The position numbers and the translations under genes were made by a program. This document shows, one piece after another, positions 7,397 through 16,518 of a stretch of DNA of 43,012 nt. Origin of the DNA: Sorangium cellulosum (GTDB lineage: Bacteria; Myxococcota_A; Polyangia; Polyangiales; Polyangiaceae); assembly GCF_001589285.1 (NCBI RefSeq), contig NZ_JEMA01000904.1:1-43012 (forward strand). Direction: 5' to 3'. Within the stretch, counting starts at the first letter, position 1, and every line of letters begins with the position of its first letter. The notes beneath the pieces are model-generated. The model did no database searches. It was not told where the DNA came from and was given only the letters and a program-made list of their open reading frames with translations.

Positions 7397-8281
7397 TCAG
7401 GCGTCGTTCCCCGACGCCCGCCGCCATCGATCCTCGCGCCGCGCGGCGCGCCCCTCGCGCTCCAGCTTCACGAGGTGCGCCTCCAGGCTCAGCCGCGCGA
7501 GCGGCCAGATCGCCGGCGCCGTGTCCGCATAGGCGACCGGCAGGAGCCCCTCGAGCGCCGCGCCCCCCTCGCCGGCCCCCTCGAGCGCCTCGAGCACCCG
7601 CTGCTCCCTTGCCATCCGGTGCGCGACATACCGCCGGAACAGCGCCTCGGGCTCCTCGATCGGCGCGCCGTGCGCGGGCAGCACGACCCGGGCGCCGAGC
7701 GCCGCGAGCCGCTCGAGCTGCGCCAGGTACACCGCCATGTCGCCCTCCCGTGGGTCGATCAGGATCGTCCCCACGCCGGCCACCATGTCGCCGCAGACCA
7801 GGGCGCCTTGCGCCTCGTCGAGGAAGCAGAGGTGATCGGGCGCGTGCCCCGGCGTGTGGAGCACGCGGATCTCCATCGGCTCCGGCCCGCCGAGCCGCAC
7901 GACGTCGCCGTCGGCCAGCCGGCGCGCGATCGGCACGCCGGGCAGGCGCGGGGCCGCCTCGGCGTGGGCCCAGACCGGCACGCCGAGCTCGGCCGCGAAG
8001 AAGCGCGCGCCCCCGACGTGGTCGGCGTGGTGGTGGGTCACCGCGATCGCCGCGATCGTCCGCCCCTGGGCGGCGAAGCCGCGCGCCCACGCGAGCCACT
8101 CGCGGCGCTCGTCCTCGTACGGCGTGGCCGGCTCGACGAGCAGCACCTCGCGGCCGCCGAGCGCGTAGCTGTTCGTGTGCGTGGCGGGGGGCAAGGTCGG
8201 CGTGCGCGCGGCGAAGGCTTCAACGTTGCGCACGTCGCGCACGTCACCCGCGCGGAGCGCGACAGGTCGCGGCCGGATCAC
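7397..8281 (-). CDS. Metallo-beta-lactamase-fold hydrolase, LACTB2-like
   Basis: The 294-residue protein has the MBL zinc motif [10 protein letters not shown], the later ligands in [12 protein letters not shown] and CGDMVAG, and VLPAHGAPI. Its C-terminal ~60 residues ([26 protein letters not shown]) match the winged-helix extension of the LACTB2/RNase-Z-related group. Members hydrolyse thioesters or RNA; the exact substrate is not readable. It starts at GTG 8281, overlapping the thiolase stop as GTGA, so the two genes are translationally coupled. Pairing with a thiolase makes a thioesterase-like role attractive, but this is inferred. No signal peptide, so the product is cytoplasmic. Confidence 0.88.
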   Translation of the reverse strand: MIRPRPVALRAGDVRDVRNVEAFAARTPTLPPATHTNSYALGGREVLLVEPATPYEDERREWLAWARGFAAQGRTIAAIAVTHHHADHVGGARFFAAELGVPVWAHAEAAPRLPGVPIARRLADGDVVRLGGPEPMEIRVLHTPGHAPDHLCFLDEAQGALVCGDMVAGVGTILIDPREGDMAVYLAQLERLAALGARVVLPAHGAPIEEPEALFRRYVAHRMAREQRVLEALEGAGEGGAALEGLLPVAYADTAPAIWPLARLSLEAHLVKLEREGRAARREDRWRRASGNDA

Positions 8282-9462
8282 CGCTCGACGACGACGGCCA
8301 GCGCCTCGCCGCCGCCGATGCAGAGCGTCGCCAGGCCGCGCTTCGCGTTCCGGTCCTTCATCGCGAAGAGCAGCGTGGTCAGGATGCGGGCGCCGCTCGC
8401 GCCGATCGGGTGGCCGAGCGCGACCGCGCCGCCGCGGACGTTCACCTTCTGGGCGTCGATCCCGGCGAGCTTGTTCACGGCGAGCGCCACCACCGCGAAC
8501 GCCTCGTTCACCTCGAACAGGTCGATCGTGTCCGCGGTGAGCCCGAGCTTCTTCGTCGTGTTCGCGATCGCCGCGGCCGGCGCCGTCGTGAACCACTCGG
8601 GCGCCTGCGCGGCGCCGCCGTAGCCGACGATCCGCGCGAGCGGCGTCAGCTTGTGCTCCTTGACCGCCCGCTCGCTCGCCAGGACGAGCGCGCTCGCGCC
8701 GTCGTTGATCGACGAGGCGTTGGCCGCGGTGATCGTCCCGTCCTTCTGGAACGCGGGCTTCAGCGACGCGAACTTCTCGGGCTTGCCGGCCGGCGGCCCC
8801 TCGTCGTCCTTCACGACGACGGCGTCGCCCTTCTTCTGCGGGACGGAGACCGGCGCGATCTCCGCGGCGAAGAGCCCCTCGCGCTGCGCGGCGAGCGCCC
8901 GGCGGAAGCTCTCCCTCGCATACTCGTCCTGCGCCTCGCGCGAGAAGCCGTGCTCCCTGGCGCACGCCTCGCCCGCGGTGCCCATGTGGAAGTTGCCGTA
9001 CGGGTCCCAGAGGCCGTCATGGATCATGCCGTCCACGAGCTTGCCGTCGCCCATGCGGTAGCCGGTGCGCGCCTGCGGCAGGTAGTAGGGCACGTTCGAC
9101 ATCGACTCCATGCCGCCGGCGACCACCACGTCCGCGTCGCCGAGCGCCACCGTCTTGGCGCCGAAGATGACGGCCTGGAGCCCCGAGCCGCAGACCTTGC
9201 TCACCGTTGTCGCCGGGACCTTGCTCGGGATGCCGGCGTAGATGGCGGCCTGCCGGGCGGGGGCCTGCCCGACGCCCGCGGAGAGGACGTTGCCCAGGAA
9301 GACCTCCTCGATGGCGTCCGGAGAGAGCTTGGCCCGCTGAAGGGCCGCCCGGATGGCGACCTCGCCCAGCCGCGGGGCGGGCAAGGGGGAGAGCGCGCCC
9401 TGGAACGCGCCGATCGGCGTCCGGGCCGCTGCGACGATGTACACGGGGACGGGTAGGGTCAT
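8278..9462 (-). CDS. Acetyl-CoA acetyltransferase (thiolase)
   Basis: The 394-residue protein is full length for a biosynthetic-type thiolase, which condenses two acetyl-CoA to acetoacetyl-CoA or runs the reverse reaction. The active residues are visible: Cys91 in [11 protein letters not shown], His351 in [14 protein letters not shown] and Cys381 in TLCIGGGEA, matching the spacing of the family. GGMESMSN and the FEVNEAFA motif are also present. The start is ATG 9462, with GGAGGAAAT immediately upstream; the frame continues upstream, but that extension (NCEGPRRRRG and so on) is not thiolase. It is the first gene of a two-gene unit with the MBL hydrolase. It could serve ketone-body, isoprenoid or polyhydroxybutyrate metabolism; phaA or atoB cannot be told apart here. 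Confidence 0.95.
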   Translation of the reverse strand: MTLPVPVYIVAAARTPIGAFQGALSPLPAPRLGEVAIRAALQRAKLSPDAIEEVFLGNVLSAGVGQAPARQAAIYAGIPSKVPATTVSKVCGSGLQAVIFGAKTVALGDADVVVAGGMESMSNVPYYLPQARTGYRMGDGKLVDGMIHDGLWDPYGNFHMGTAGEACAREHGFSREAQDEYARESFRRALAAQREGLFAAEIAPVSVPQKKGDAVVVKDDEGPPAGKPEKFASLKPAFQKDGTITAANASSINDGASALVLASERAVKEHKLTPLARIVGYGGAAQAPEWFTTAPAAAIANTTKKLGLTADTIDLFEVNEAFAVVALAVNKLAGIDAQKVNVRGGAVALGHPIGASGARILTTLLFAMKDRNAKRGLATLCIGGGEALAVVVER

Positions 9463-9665
9463 GATTTCCTCCAGCGGCGCCGGCGCCGTCTCATTCGATG
9501 ACGCCGTCGAGGGCGTCTCACGAATGTGCCTTTGGTACCTCGGTTGACCTGTGGGGGCAAGCCGGCCCAGGACGCCCCGCCGCCTGCGCGGTCCCTCACA
9601 GTTCACGACAGCTCGCGCCGTTTCACAGGGCGCGCGGAGAGAACGCGGAAAGCCTTGAATTCTCC

Positions 9666-10571
9666 ATGGCCGGGCTCGTGCAAAGCCGCCCTGGCATGGC
9701 TGAGACGGTGTGCTCGGAAGCGCCGGGCCGCGCCGGCGTGGCGCGCCTCACGGCGCTGCTCGCCGAGCTCGACGAGCGAAATCTCGACAATGTGACCCGC
9801 ACGGAGAGCTACCTCGAGCTCTATGCGCTCACCCGCGCCCATCCGCCGGATCTGCCCTGGCTGCTCATGGCGCACCTCGTGTCGCGCAACGCGGGCGCCC
9901 TGATGACCGACGTCGCGGTCGTCCTCGACCGCGGCGACGGCGTGATCGCCCCGGCCGCGCTGCGAGAGCTCTTCCTCTTCCTGGAGCGCGCCAATCACCT
10001 CATCTTCTTCGATGCCTGGTATCATGTGCTCCACCACCTGCTCGGCCGGAGCGCCGATCTCGCGCCCGGCCGGTGCTCGCGTTTCGTCCGCGAGGCGTGG
10101 GCCCGGCACGAGGGCGCGCGGCGGGCCGGCCAGCCGCACCACGCCCTCGAGCGCGCGCTCGTGCGAGACCTCGTGACGAACGAGCAGAACTTCATCGAGC
10201 GCCGCGTCGTGCACCACCCCCGGTTCCCGATCGCGCGGGCGCTCGTCGCGCTCGCCGAGGCGCTCGGGCAGGAGGCCCCTGTCGTGCTGCCGTGCACGCA
10301 GGCGTCGATCCAGGTCGGCGGCTTCGCGATCCTCGGGCGGCGCATCCGCGCCGGGATGCGGATCTTCGAGGCCATGGCCGACCGCGCGACGCGCGACGCG
10401 ATGTACGACTGGGCGCGGCGGCACCCGCACGACGGCTCGCGGCTGCCCTGCGACGCCGCGCGCGGCGTCGCAGGGCGGCCGCGGCTCAGGGACGCGTGGC
10501 CCGCCCACGCCGTGCGGGCGCTCTGGGACGGGATTCATGCCCCGCCCGAGCCGGACCCGGGCTGGCCCTGA
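9666..10571 (+). CDS. DUF2515 (YppC-like) protein
   Basis: The 301-residue protein shows the DUF2515 signature: N-V-T-R-T-E-S-Y-L-E-L-Y, then HPPDLPWLLMAHLVSRNAGALMTDV and a helical core with LFLFLERANHLIFFDAWYHV. The Bacillus member is YppC, of unknown function. A later stretch reads QASIQVGGFAILGRRIRAG. ATG 9666 is the chosen start; ATG 9696 would also work. No signal peptide or membrane segment is clear, so it is probably cytosolic or membrane-associated through its amphipathic helices. It is divergent from the thiolase pair and followed by the peroxiredoxin gene after 166 bases. Confidence 0.82.
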   Translation: MAGLVQSRPGMAETVCSEAPGRAGVARLTALLAELDERNLDNVTRTESYLELYALTRAHPPDLPWLLMAHLVSRNAGALMTDVAVVLDRGDGVIAPAALRELFLFLERANHLIFFDAWYHVLHHLLGRSADLAPGRCSRFVREAWARHEGARRAGQPHHALERALVRDLVTNEQNFIERRVVHHPRFPIARALVALAEALGQEAPVVLPCTQASIQVGGFAILGRRIRAGMRIFEAMADRATRDAMYDWARRHPHDGSRLPCDAARGVAGRPRLRDAWPAHAVRALWDGIHAPPEPDPGWP

Positions 10572-10737
10572 GCGCTCGCCGCCCTGCCGGGGCCGGGGGG
10601 GTCGACTCGCCGGCTCGGGCCCGCGCGCCAGGCCGACGCCTTGTGGTGCGCCGGCGACGGCCCGTGTATCGTGCTCGCCCCGCGGGGGGAGGGGGGCAGT
10701 CCTCCTCGCCTCCGGACGGACAAGGAGCGAGCGAGCG

Positions 10738-11289
10738 ATGTTGAATGCAGGCGATCGTGCCCCGGATTTCTCTCTCGAGAGCGACGGCGGCGAGACGGTG
10801 AGCCTCGCCGATTTTCCGGGCAAGACGGTCGTCCTCTACTTCTATCCAAAGGACGACACGCCCGGCTGCACGCGGGAGGCGCAGGCGTTCTCCGAGGCCC
10901 TCCACGCGTTCACCGAGGCCGGCGCCGTGGTGCTCGGCGTCTCGCGCGACTCGGTCGAGCGCCACCGGAAGTTCAGGGCCAAATACGATCTCGGGGTGAC
11001 GCTGCTCAGCGATCCGGATCTCACCGCGCACGAGGCCTACAGCGCCTACGGCGAGAAGACGATGTATGGCAAGAAGGTGATGGGCACGATCCGGAGCACC
11101 TTCATCATCGGCCCCGACCGCACGGTGAAGCACATCTTCAGCGGCGTGAAGGTCGACGGCCACGCGGACGCGGTGCTCGCGCTCGTGCGCGGCGGCGGCG
11201 CGCCCGAGCCCGCGAAGACCGCGGCCAAGGCGCCTGCGAAGAGAGGCGCGGTGAAGGCGCCGGCAAAGCCCGTTGCCAAGCCCCGATAA
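10738..11289 (+). CDS. Bcp/PrxQ-type peroxiredoxin, one-Cys variant
   Basis: The 183-residue product starts at ATG 10738, with AAGGAG at 10722-10727. It has the thioredoxin-fold peroxiredoxin core: APDFSLESDGGETVSL, then VVLYFYPKDDTPGCTREAQAF with peroxidatic Cys44, and STFIIGPD. It should reduce hydrogen and lipid hydroperoxides. In two-Cys Bcp the resolving Cys lies five residues after the first; here that residue is Gln49 and I see no other Cys. The enzyme would need an outside thiol or an intermolecular disulfide. The last ~30 residues form an Ala/Lys/Pro tail (AKTAAKAPAKRGAVKAPAKP) absent from typical members; such tails may bind nucleic acid or polyanions. A hairpin follows the stop. 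Confidence 0.92.
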   Translation: MLNAGDRAPDFSLESDGGETVSLADFPGKTVVLYFYPKDDTPGCTREAQAFSEALHAFTEAGAVVLGVSRDSVERHRKFRAKYDLGVTLLSDPDLTAHEAYSAYGEKTMYGKKVMGTIRSTFIIGPDRTVKHIFSGVKVDGHADAVLALVRGGGAPEPAKTAAKAPAKRGAVKAPAKPVAKPR

Positions 11290-11292
11290 CGG

Positions 11293-11308
11293 CCGCCCGG
11301 ACGGGCGG
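11293..11308 (+). terminator. Hairpin after the peroxiredoxin gene
   Basis: CCGCCC (11293-11298) pairs with GGGCGG (11303-11308) around GGAC, three bases after the TAA stop at 11287-11289. It is short, without a U-tract, as is usual in this GC-rich DNA. Confidence 0.4.
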
Positions 11309-11444
11309 ACAACCACGCAGCCGACTCACGGCGTACTCGTGATCGCGCGCGGCGATCGCCTGATTGAGGCCGTCGCGAGGGCATCCCGCGCGGCCGCCTG
11401 CGCGTCCTCCGGGCTGGACGGGCCCCGCGCTTCGTGAAAGAATC

Positions 11445-11473
11445 TTGCACCGTTTCTTGTAGATCGATGAAAT
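11445..11473 (+). promoter_or_regulatory. AT-rich stretch upstream of the GH81 gene, possible promoter
   Basis: TTGCAC (11445-11450) and TGAAAT (11468-11473) are separated by 17 bases and lie 80 bases before the GH81 start, in one of the few AT-rich patches of the window. The hexamers match sigma-70 consensus only partly (three and four of six). Confidence 0.25.
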
Positions 11474-11552
11474 TACCACGACACCAGGGCTCATCCCTCG
11501 ACTCGCCTCACGTCAGGTGGAGCGATGAGCGCTGGAGCGAGGGAGCCAGATC

Positions 11553-13703
11553 ATGATTCTAAAGCATCCGATGGTAAGGACGTTTACCCTGCTGAGTTGC
11601 CTCGGCGCGATCGTCGCCTGCGGCGGGGACGACCCCCCGCCGCCCCCGGTGCCCCACAACGAGGGCGGCGGCGGGGCCGGCGGCGGCGGCGGCGCCGGCG
11701 GCGCCGGCGGCGAGGAGATCAAGGTGTGGGAGCTCGACCGTGACAGGCCGCTGCCGGGGGCGGAGCCGGGCTTCACGGAGGCGCCGCACCCGCTCGAGCC
11801 GGGCGACGTCCTGAGCGAGCTGGACACCCCGCTCCCCACGAACGCCGCCTGGATGAACTTCGCGCTCGGCGACGGCGACCAGCGGATCAACGCCGCGCCC
11901 TACGACCTCAAGGCGCTCGGACAGGGGCTGTCGATCTCCCGGCCGGCCATCACGGTGAACAGCACGTCCGTCACGTCGGCCGACGCGTCGCAGCTCGGCC
12001 TCACCGTGCGCCAGGCGGTCACGGGCCACGCCGTCCGGTCGTCCGACCTCCTCTCGGTCACCGTGGAATGGGCGGCGCAGGGCGGCACCATGGCGGCGCC
12101 CATCGTGTACGGGATGCCGTACGTGACGGCCATGTACGACGGGCTCACCCCCTCCGTGCGCGCCGGCGACGGCGTGGCGTTCACCGCGGTGAACGGCGAC
12201 TCCACGAGCCCCACCAAGGTCACGGGCGATCGATTCGAGATCTCGCTCAACAACGGCCAGACGTGGGTCCTCTATGCGTCTCCCGCCATCACCCTCGAGT
12301 GGGACGCCATCGTGATGAACGCGGCGGAGCCCTACGTGGGGTCGCTCCGCGTGGCGATCGTGCCCGGGCCGAACGCCGCGGCCGTGCTCGACGAGCACGC
12401 CGGCGTCATCCCGGTCGGCGGCGACATCAAGGCGTCGATCATCGAGGACACCGCCTCGCTGCGCTTCGTCTGGAAGACGAAGGGCGAGGGCGATCTCCTC
12501 ACCATGGCCCTGCCGCACCACCTCGAGCGCCTCGAGAAGGCGACGACGGCGGACCTCTCGTACCCGACCGTGATCGGCGACATGAAGGCCGTCTCCGGGG
12601 CGGAGTGGGAGCTCGTGTACCCGCTCAGCGCGATCGGCTGGGACGCGCCGCGCCGCGTCTCGGACCAGTGGGGAGAGGCCATCGTCGAGGCGCTCGAGGA
12701 CGAGCGGGGGTTCACGCCCGACGCGAATGTCGTCGGCTCAGACCCCTATTTCGGGGGCAAGGAGCTCGCGAAGCTCGCGCGCCTCGCGCAGATCGCCGAG
12801 GTTGTCGGCAAGGCGGACCTCGCCGAGGAGCTCAGGGCGCGGCTCAAGTCGCTCATCAACCCGTGGCTCAACGGCACGAACGAGAACCCCTTCGTCTACG
12901 ACTCGACCTGGGGCGGCATCGTGACGACGAAGGGCCTGGAGGACGAGACCGCCGACTTCGGCCAGGCGTATTACAACGATCACCACTTCCACTACGGCTA
13001 CTTCCTCTATGCGGCGGCCGTGCTGGCGAAGGGCGATGAGAACTGGCGCGACAGCTACGCCGACAAGGTGCTGTGGCTCGTCCGCGACATCGCGAACCCG
13101 AGCACCAAGGACGAGCATTTCACGCCGTTCCGCAACATGGACTGGTTCCGGGGCCACTCCTGGGCCTCCGGGCTGTTCCCGTTCGCGGACGGCCGCAACC
13201 AGGAGTCCACGTCCGAGGCCGTCAACGCCTGGTACAGCATGAAGCTCCTCGGCGAGGCGCTCGGCGACGAAGACGTGATGAACATCGGCCGGCTGCTCCT
13301 CGCGGTGGAGACGGCCTCCGCGCAGACCTACTGGCAGATCACGTCGAACAGCACCATCTATGACGTGCCGTTCAAGGACAACGGCGCCGTCGGCGTCCTC
13401 TGGTCGACCAAGGCCGACTTCTCCACCTGGTTCGGGGCCAATCCCGAGTACGTCTATGGCATCCAGATGCTCCCGATCACGCCCATCTCGGAGTCGCTCC
13501 TCTCCAAGGAGTGGATCCAGGACGCGTGGCCGGCGATGTCGGACGCCGCGGAGCAGGCGGAGGAGCCCTGGAAGGCCTTCCTGACCGCGGCGCACGCGGT
13601 CATCGACAAGGAGGCGGCCTGGGAGGAGGCGCAGGCGCTGACCGAGCTCGACAACGGGCTCAGCCGCACGGCGCTCCTCTACTGGATCGCCACGCGGCCC
13701 TGA
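11553..13703 (+). CDS. GH81 family endo-beta-1,3-glucanase, lipoprotein
   Basis: The 716-residue protein has a signal peptide ending in IVAC (Cys23) and a Pro/Gly/Ala linker (about 28-53), then the GH81 catalytic module. Visible hallmarks are FGQAYYNDHHFHYGYFLYAA (candidate catalytic Asp476), FRNMDWFRGHSWASGL and RNQESTSEAVNAWYSMKLLG (Glu551 and Glu555). GH81 enzymes are inverting endo-glucanases that cut beta-1,3-glucan such as laminarin and fungal wall glucan. The N-terminal sandwich (MPYVTAMYDGLTP, GNDRFEISLNNGQTWVLYAS-like strands) is intact, so the enzyme looks functional. ATG 11553 is chosen because GAGGGAG precedes it; ATG 11571 is an alternative. The stop is 13 bases from a convergent gene. 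It complements the GH16 glucanase in the same window. Confidence 0.94.
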   Translation: MILKHPMVRTFTLLSCLGAIVACGGDDPPPPPVPHNEGGGGAGGGGGAGGAGGEEIKVWELDRDRPLPGAEPGFTEAPHPLEPGDVLSELDTPLPTNAAWMNFALGDGDQRINAAPYDLKALGQGLSISRPAITVNSTSVTSADASQLGLTVRQAVTGHAVRSSDLLSVTVEWAAQGGTMAAPIVYGMPYVTAMYDGLTPSVRAGDGVAFTAVNGDSTSPTKVTGDRFEISLNNGQTWVLYASPAITLEWDAIVMNAAEPYVGSLRVAIVPGPNAAAVLDEHAGVIPVGGDIKASIIEDTASLRFVWKTKGEGDLLTMALPHHLERLEKATTADLSYPTVIGDMKAVSGAEWELVYPLSAIGWDAPRRVSDQWGEAIVEALEDERGFTPDANVVGSDPYFGGKELAKLARLAQIAEVVGKADLAEELRARLKSLINPWLNGTNENPFVYDSTWGGIVTTKGLEDETADFGQAYYNDHHFHYGYFLYAAAVLAKGDENWRDSYADKVLWLVRDIANPSTKDEHFTPFRNMDWFRGHSWASGLFPFADGRNQESTSEAVNAWYSMKLLGEALGDEDVMNIGRLLLAVETASAQTYWQITSNSTIYDVPFKDNGAVGVLWSTKADFSTWFGANPEYVYGIQMLPITPISESLLSKEWIQDAWPAMSDAAEQAEEPWKAFLTAAHAVIDKEAAWEEAQALTELDNGLSRTALLYWIATRP

Positions 13704-13716
13704 GCGGCCCTCCCGC

Positions 13717-15462
13717 TCAGTCGATCGGCTCGACCCGCACGTCGACCTCGAGGCGCTCTGCCCCGCCCCCCACGAAGATGGTGCCCGAGGTCGGCGTCGC
13801 GTCCACGTAGTTGCGACCGACCGCCACGCGGATGTGATCGGTCTGCGTCAGGATCCCGTTCGTCGGATCGAAGCCCTTCCACCCGATCTCCGGCAGGTAC
13901 ACCTGGACCCAGGCGTGCGACGCCTCGCTCTGCCGCTGGTTCTCGTGCTTCGGCCCCGTGTAGATGTACCCGCACACGTAGCGCGACGGCACGCCGAGCA
14001 GCCGCGTCAGGCAGATGAACAGGTTCGTGAAGTCCTGGCACACGCCGCGGCGGTTCGCGTACACGTCGAACGCCGTCGTGGACAGGTTGGTCGCCCCCTG
14101 CTTGTACTCGTACTCCTGGAAGATCGACGCGTTCAGGTCGAGCAGCGTGTCGAGCAGGTCGTAGTCGTTCCGCTCCACGAAGGTCATCGCGTACTCGCTG
14201 AGCTCCGCGAGCTCGCTCTCCGCGAGCTCCGGCGGCAGGAGGAACGGCTGCAAGACCTGGCGCTGCCAGGGCATCCACACGAGCGGGATCGTCGACCGGG
14301 CGCGCAGCGGGCGGAAGCTCAGCGGATCGGTGTCGAGCAGCTCCACCTGCGACCTCGACTCGATGACGAGCTCCTTGAACGGCGTCTCGAGCAGCACCCG
14401 CCGCGCGCGGTTGCCGAAGACGTCGTCGTACTCGCGCTGCTTGCCCTCGACCGAGATGTCGATCTCGTTGTGCAGCACCGTCTGCAGCCGGTCGTGCGCG
14501 GGCGTCAGCCGCAAGAGGTGCGTGCTGCGCTCCACCGCTGTCGCGTAGCGGTACGCCGTGCGGTGCACCACCTGGAAGCGGCGGATCGAGGCGTGCGTCG
14601 GCCGGCGGACCGGGCGCGACGACGTCGGCGGCGTCGAGGGCGACGACCTGCGCCTGTCGGTGCTCGGCGACGCGGTGGCCCGGAGCGCGCCCTGGCGCAG
14701 CACCACGAGGTGGCCCGGCGACACGCGCGTCCACGTCGCCGGCTGCGCGCCGGCGTGGACCTTGAGCTCCTCCGACGAGACGATGACGCCCTTGCGGCTC
14801 TTGACGCCCCGCTTGGTGAGATCGACCTCGAGGTCGTCGTCCCCGAACGCGAGGCGCTCGTACGGCGGCAGCACCTCCCAGAGGAACGCGTCCCCCTCGC
14901 GATCCCGGTCCGCGTAGACGACGAGGTCCCGGCCGTCGGACAGGACCGAGGTGAGCGGGCCGTGCTCGTTCATCTCGTCGAACCAGTCGCGCAGCACCCG
15001 CGGATCGATGTCGCCGATGCTCCGCAGGTCCTCGGACGCCATCCAGCGCAGGAGCTCGCACAGGATGAGCTCCGTGTCCGTCGAGCCCACGGGCTGGAAG
15101 AGCGACTTCGGGTCGACCTCGATCCGGTCGACCAGGCTGCCGCTGTGCGCGAACAGCCAGTCGCGCCCGCCCCAGCTCCGGCTGAACGGCTGCGTGTTCG
15201 CGTCGTTGATGCTCCCCCACGTCGCCGTGCGGATGTGCAGCACCAGCAGCGACGACTCGAGGTGCTCCCACGCCTTCACGAGCTCGCTGCGGATGCTCCC
15301 CTGCGGCGGCGCCGGCTCCTTGAGCACCGTGGCGCTCGGCTCGCCCCCCGGGTAGTAGCCGATGCCCCAGCCGTCCGGCAGCCTGCCCCCGGGGCGCAGG
15401 CAGGTGAGATCGAAGCACGGGGCGAGCTCGCCCTCGAACGACATCGCGAGGAGGTTCGGCAT
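13717..15462 (-). CDS. Class-II glutamine-amidotransferase-like / transglutaminase-like fusion
   Basis: The 581-residue product joins two families. Residues 1-250 resemble class-II (Ntn) glutamine amidotransferase-like proteins: DGWGIGYYPGG, LLVLHIRTATWG, NDANTQPF and FAHSGSL. After a Ser/Pro/Arg linker (about 265-290), residues 293-581 form a transglutaminase-like protein with its N-terminal beta domain (VVHRTAYRYATAVERSTHLLRL) and the core RRGVCQDFTNLFICLTRLLG, ASHAWVQVYLP and GFDPTNG, which give the Cys-His-Asp triad. The class-II nucleophile is normally Cys at position 2; here the protein begins M-P-N-L-L, so glutaminase activity is doubtful. It is the last gene of the ATP-grasp/alpha-E set, 21 bases downstream of alpha-E. 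A protease or amide-forming role on a small peptide is likely but unproven. Confidence 0.9.
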   Translation of the reverse strand: MPNLLAMSFEGELAPCFDLTCLRPGGRLPDGWGIGYYPGGEPSATVLKEPAPPQGSIRSELVKAWEHLESSLLVLHIRTATWGSINDANTQPFSRSWGGRDWLFAHSGSLVDRIEVDPKSLFQPVGSTDTELILCELLRWMASEDLRSIGDIDPRVLRDWFDEMNEHGPLTSVLSDGRDLVVYADRDREGDAFLWEVLPPYERLAFGDDDLEVDLTKRGVKSRKGVIVSSEELKVHAGAQPATWTRVSPGHLVVLRQGALRATASPSTDRRRSSPSTPPTSSRPVRRPTHASIRRFQVVHRTAYRYATAVERSTHLLRLTPAHDRLQTVLHNEIDISVEGKQREYDDVFGNRARRVLLETPFKELVIESRSQVELLDTDPLSFRPLRARSTIPLVWMPWQRQVLQPFLLPPELAESELAELSEYAMTFVERNDYDLLDTLLDLNASIFQEYEYKQGATNLSTTAFDVYANRRGVCQDFTNLFICLTRLLGVPSRYVCGYIYTGPKHENQRQSEASHAWVQVYLPEIGWKGFDPTNGILTQTDHIRVAVGRNYVDATPTSGTIFVGGGAERLEVDVRVEPID

Positions 15463-15483
15463 GGAGGGATCTGGCGGGTCCGG

Positions 15484-16518
15484 CTACTGGCTCGTCGCGG
15501 GTGGATGGCTGTCGGGCGGCCCGTAACCGAGCAGCTCGCGGCCGATACCGTCGCAGATCGTCGATGTCTCGTCGACCACGTGCGTGAGCGCCGCGTGCAC
15601 CGAGAGGGAATCGAACGGCTCGGCCGCCCTGTCGGCGACCCACTGGTGCAGCAGGTGCAGCCGCTCCAGGCACGCGCCCCCGGGGAGCGTCGCGCTCTCC
15701 GGCGGGCGGATCTCGCAGAGCCGCGCGAACGCCGCGTGCACGCAGTGCCGGATCGAGCGCGGGAAGCGCGGCTCGTAGAGGAGGAACTGTGCGACCGCCT
15801 GCGGGGTCACCTGACCCTGGTTCAGCTTCATGAACGGCTCGAACCCCGAGCAGGCGCGGAGCAGCGAGAGCCAGAGCGCCGTCTCGACGACGCGGTGCCG
15901 CCGGCGCACCGCGCCCTGGGCCTGGCCGTTCCGCTCCGAGAGCGGCGGCGCCAGGTGGGTGAGGGCGTGGTGGTGGACGTCGAGCGTGCGCGCCGTCTGC
16001 CCGACGCGCTCGAGCAGCACGCCGAGCCAGATGAAGTCGAGCGGCGTGTCGTGGAGCATCGTGCTCTGGGTGAGCCCGAGGCAGAGCTGCGTGAGGTGCC
16101 GGGCGCGCCTGTAGAAGGCGTAGCGGCTCGACCTGAACTCCTCGCGCGCCTGCTCGCTGTTGATCCAGAGGTGGAGCTCGTTGGTGGTCTCCCACGCCTC
16201 GAGGCTGACGACCTCGCGGATCGACCGCGCGTTCCAGCGCGCCGCGGAGCTCGATCGGCAGAGGCTCGTCGGGTTGTCGTCGTCGACGCTCATGTAGCGC
16301 TGCACGAGCTCGCCGTCGGCCGCGGCCTCCTCGCCGTGCTGGGCGATGAAGTGCTCCTTCTGCCCGGCCACGATGACGACAGGCATCCAGCACTGGTGCG
16401 CCGGGAGCTCGGCGTCGAGCGCGAGGTTCTGCGTGACGGCGAGGATCCGGGCCACGCTCTCGGTCCGCTCGAGGTAGCGGCCGAGCCAGAAGCAATGGTC
16501 AGCGACGCGGGAGATCAC
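15484..16518 (-). CDS. Alpha-E domain protein
   Basis: The 344-residue protein is nearly all alpha-helical and begins with the family's N-terminal motif ISRVADHCFWLGRYLERTES. Later features are WETTNELHLWINSEQAREEF, QSTMLHDTPLDFIWLGVLLERVGQTARTLDVHHH and a C-terminal helix with HLLHQWVADRA. Alpha-E proteins accompany circularly permuted ATP-grasp proteins across bacteria; their biochemistry is unknown. It starts at GTG 16518, overlapping the ATP-grasp stop as GTGA, so translation is coupled. It is cytoplasmic, with no signal or membrane segment. Length is slightly above the ~310 residues usual for the family. Confidence 0.93.
   Translation of the reverse strand: MISRVADHCFWLGRYLERTESVARILAVTQNLALDAELPAHQCWMPVVIVAGQKEHFIAQHGEEAAADGELVQRYMSVDDDNPTSLCRSSSAARWNARSIREVVSLEAWETTNELHLWINSEQAREEFRSSRYAFYRRARHLTQLCLGLTQSTMLHDTPLDFIWLGVLLERVGQTARTLDVHHHALTHLAPPLSERNGQAQGAVRRRHRVVETALWLSLLRACSGFEPFMKLNQGQVTPQAVAQFLLYEPRFPRSIRHCVHAAFARLCEIRPPESATLPGGACLERLHLLHQWVADRAAEPFDSLSVHAALTHVVDETSTICDGIGRELLGYGPPDSHPPATSQ

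Noticed and set aside
9463..9665. Extended N-terminus for the thiolase up to 9606
   Set aside because: The extra 48 residues are not thiolase-like, and GGAGGAAAT sits directly before ATG 9462.
13679..16495. Very long open frames on the strand opposite or out of phase with real genes (for example 13679-16495, 13834-16707, 29564-33091 beyond the lipoprotein, 18803-20992)
   Set aside because: They are Arg/Ala/Pro/His-rich, lack domains or signal peptides, and mirror true genes in very GC-rich DNA, where stops are rare in other phases.
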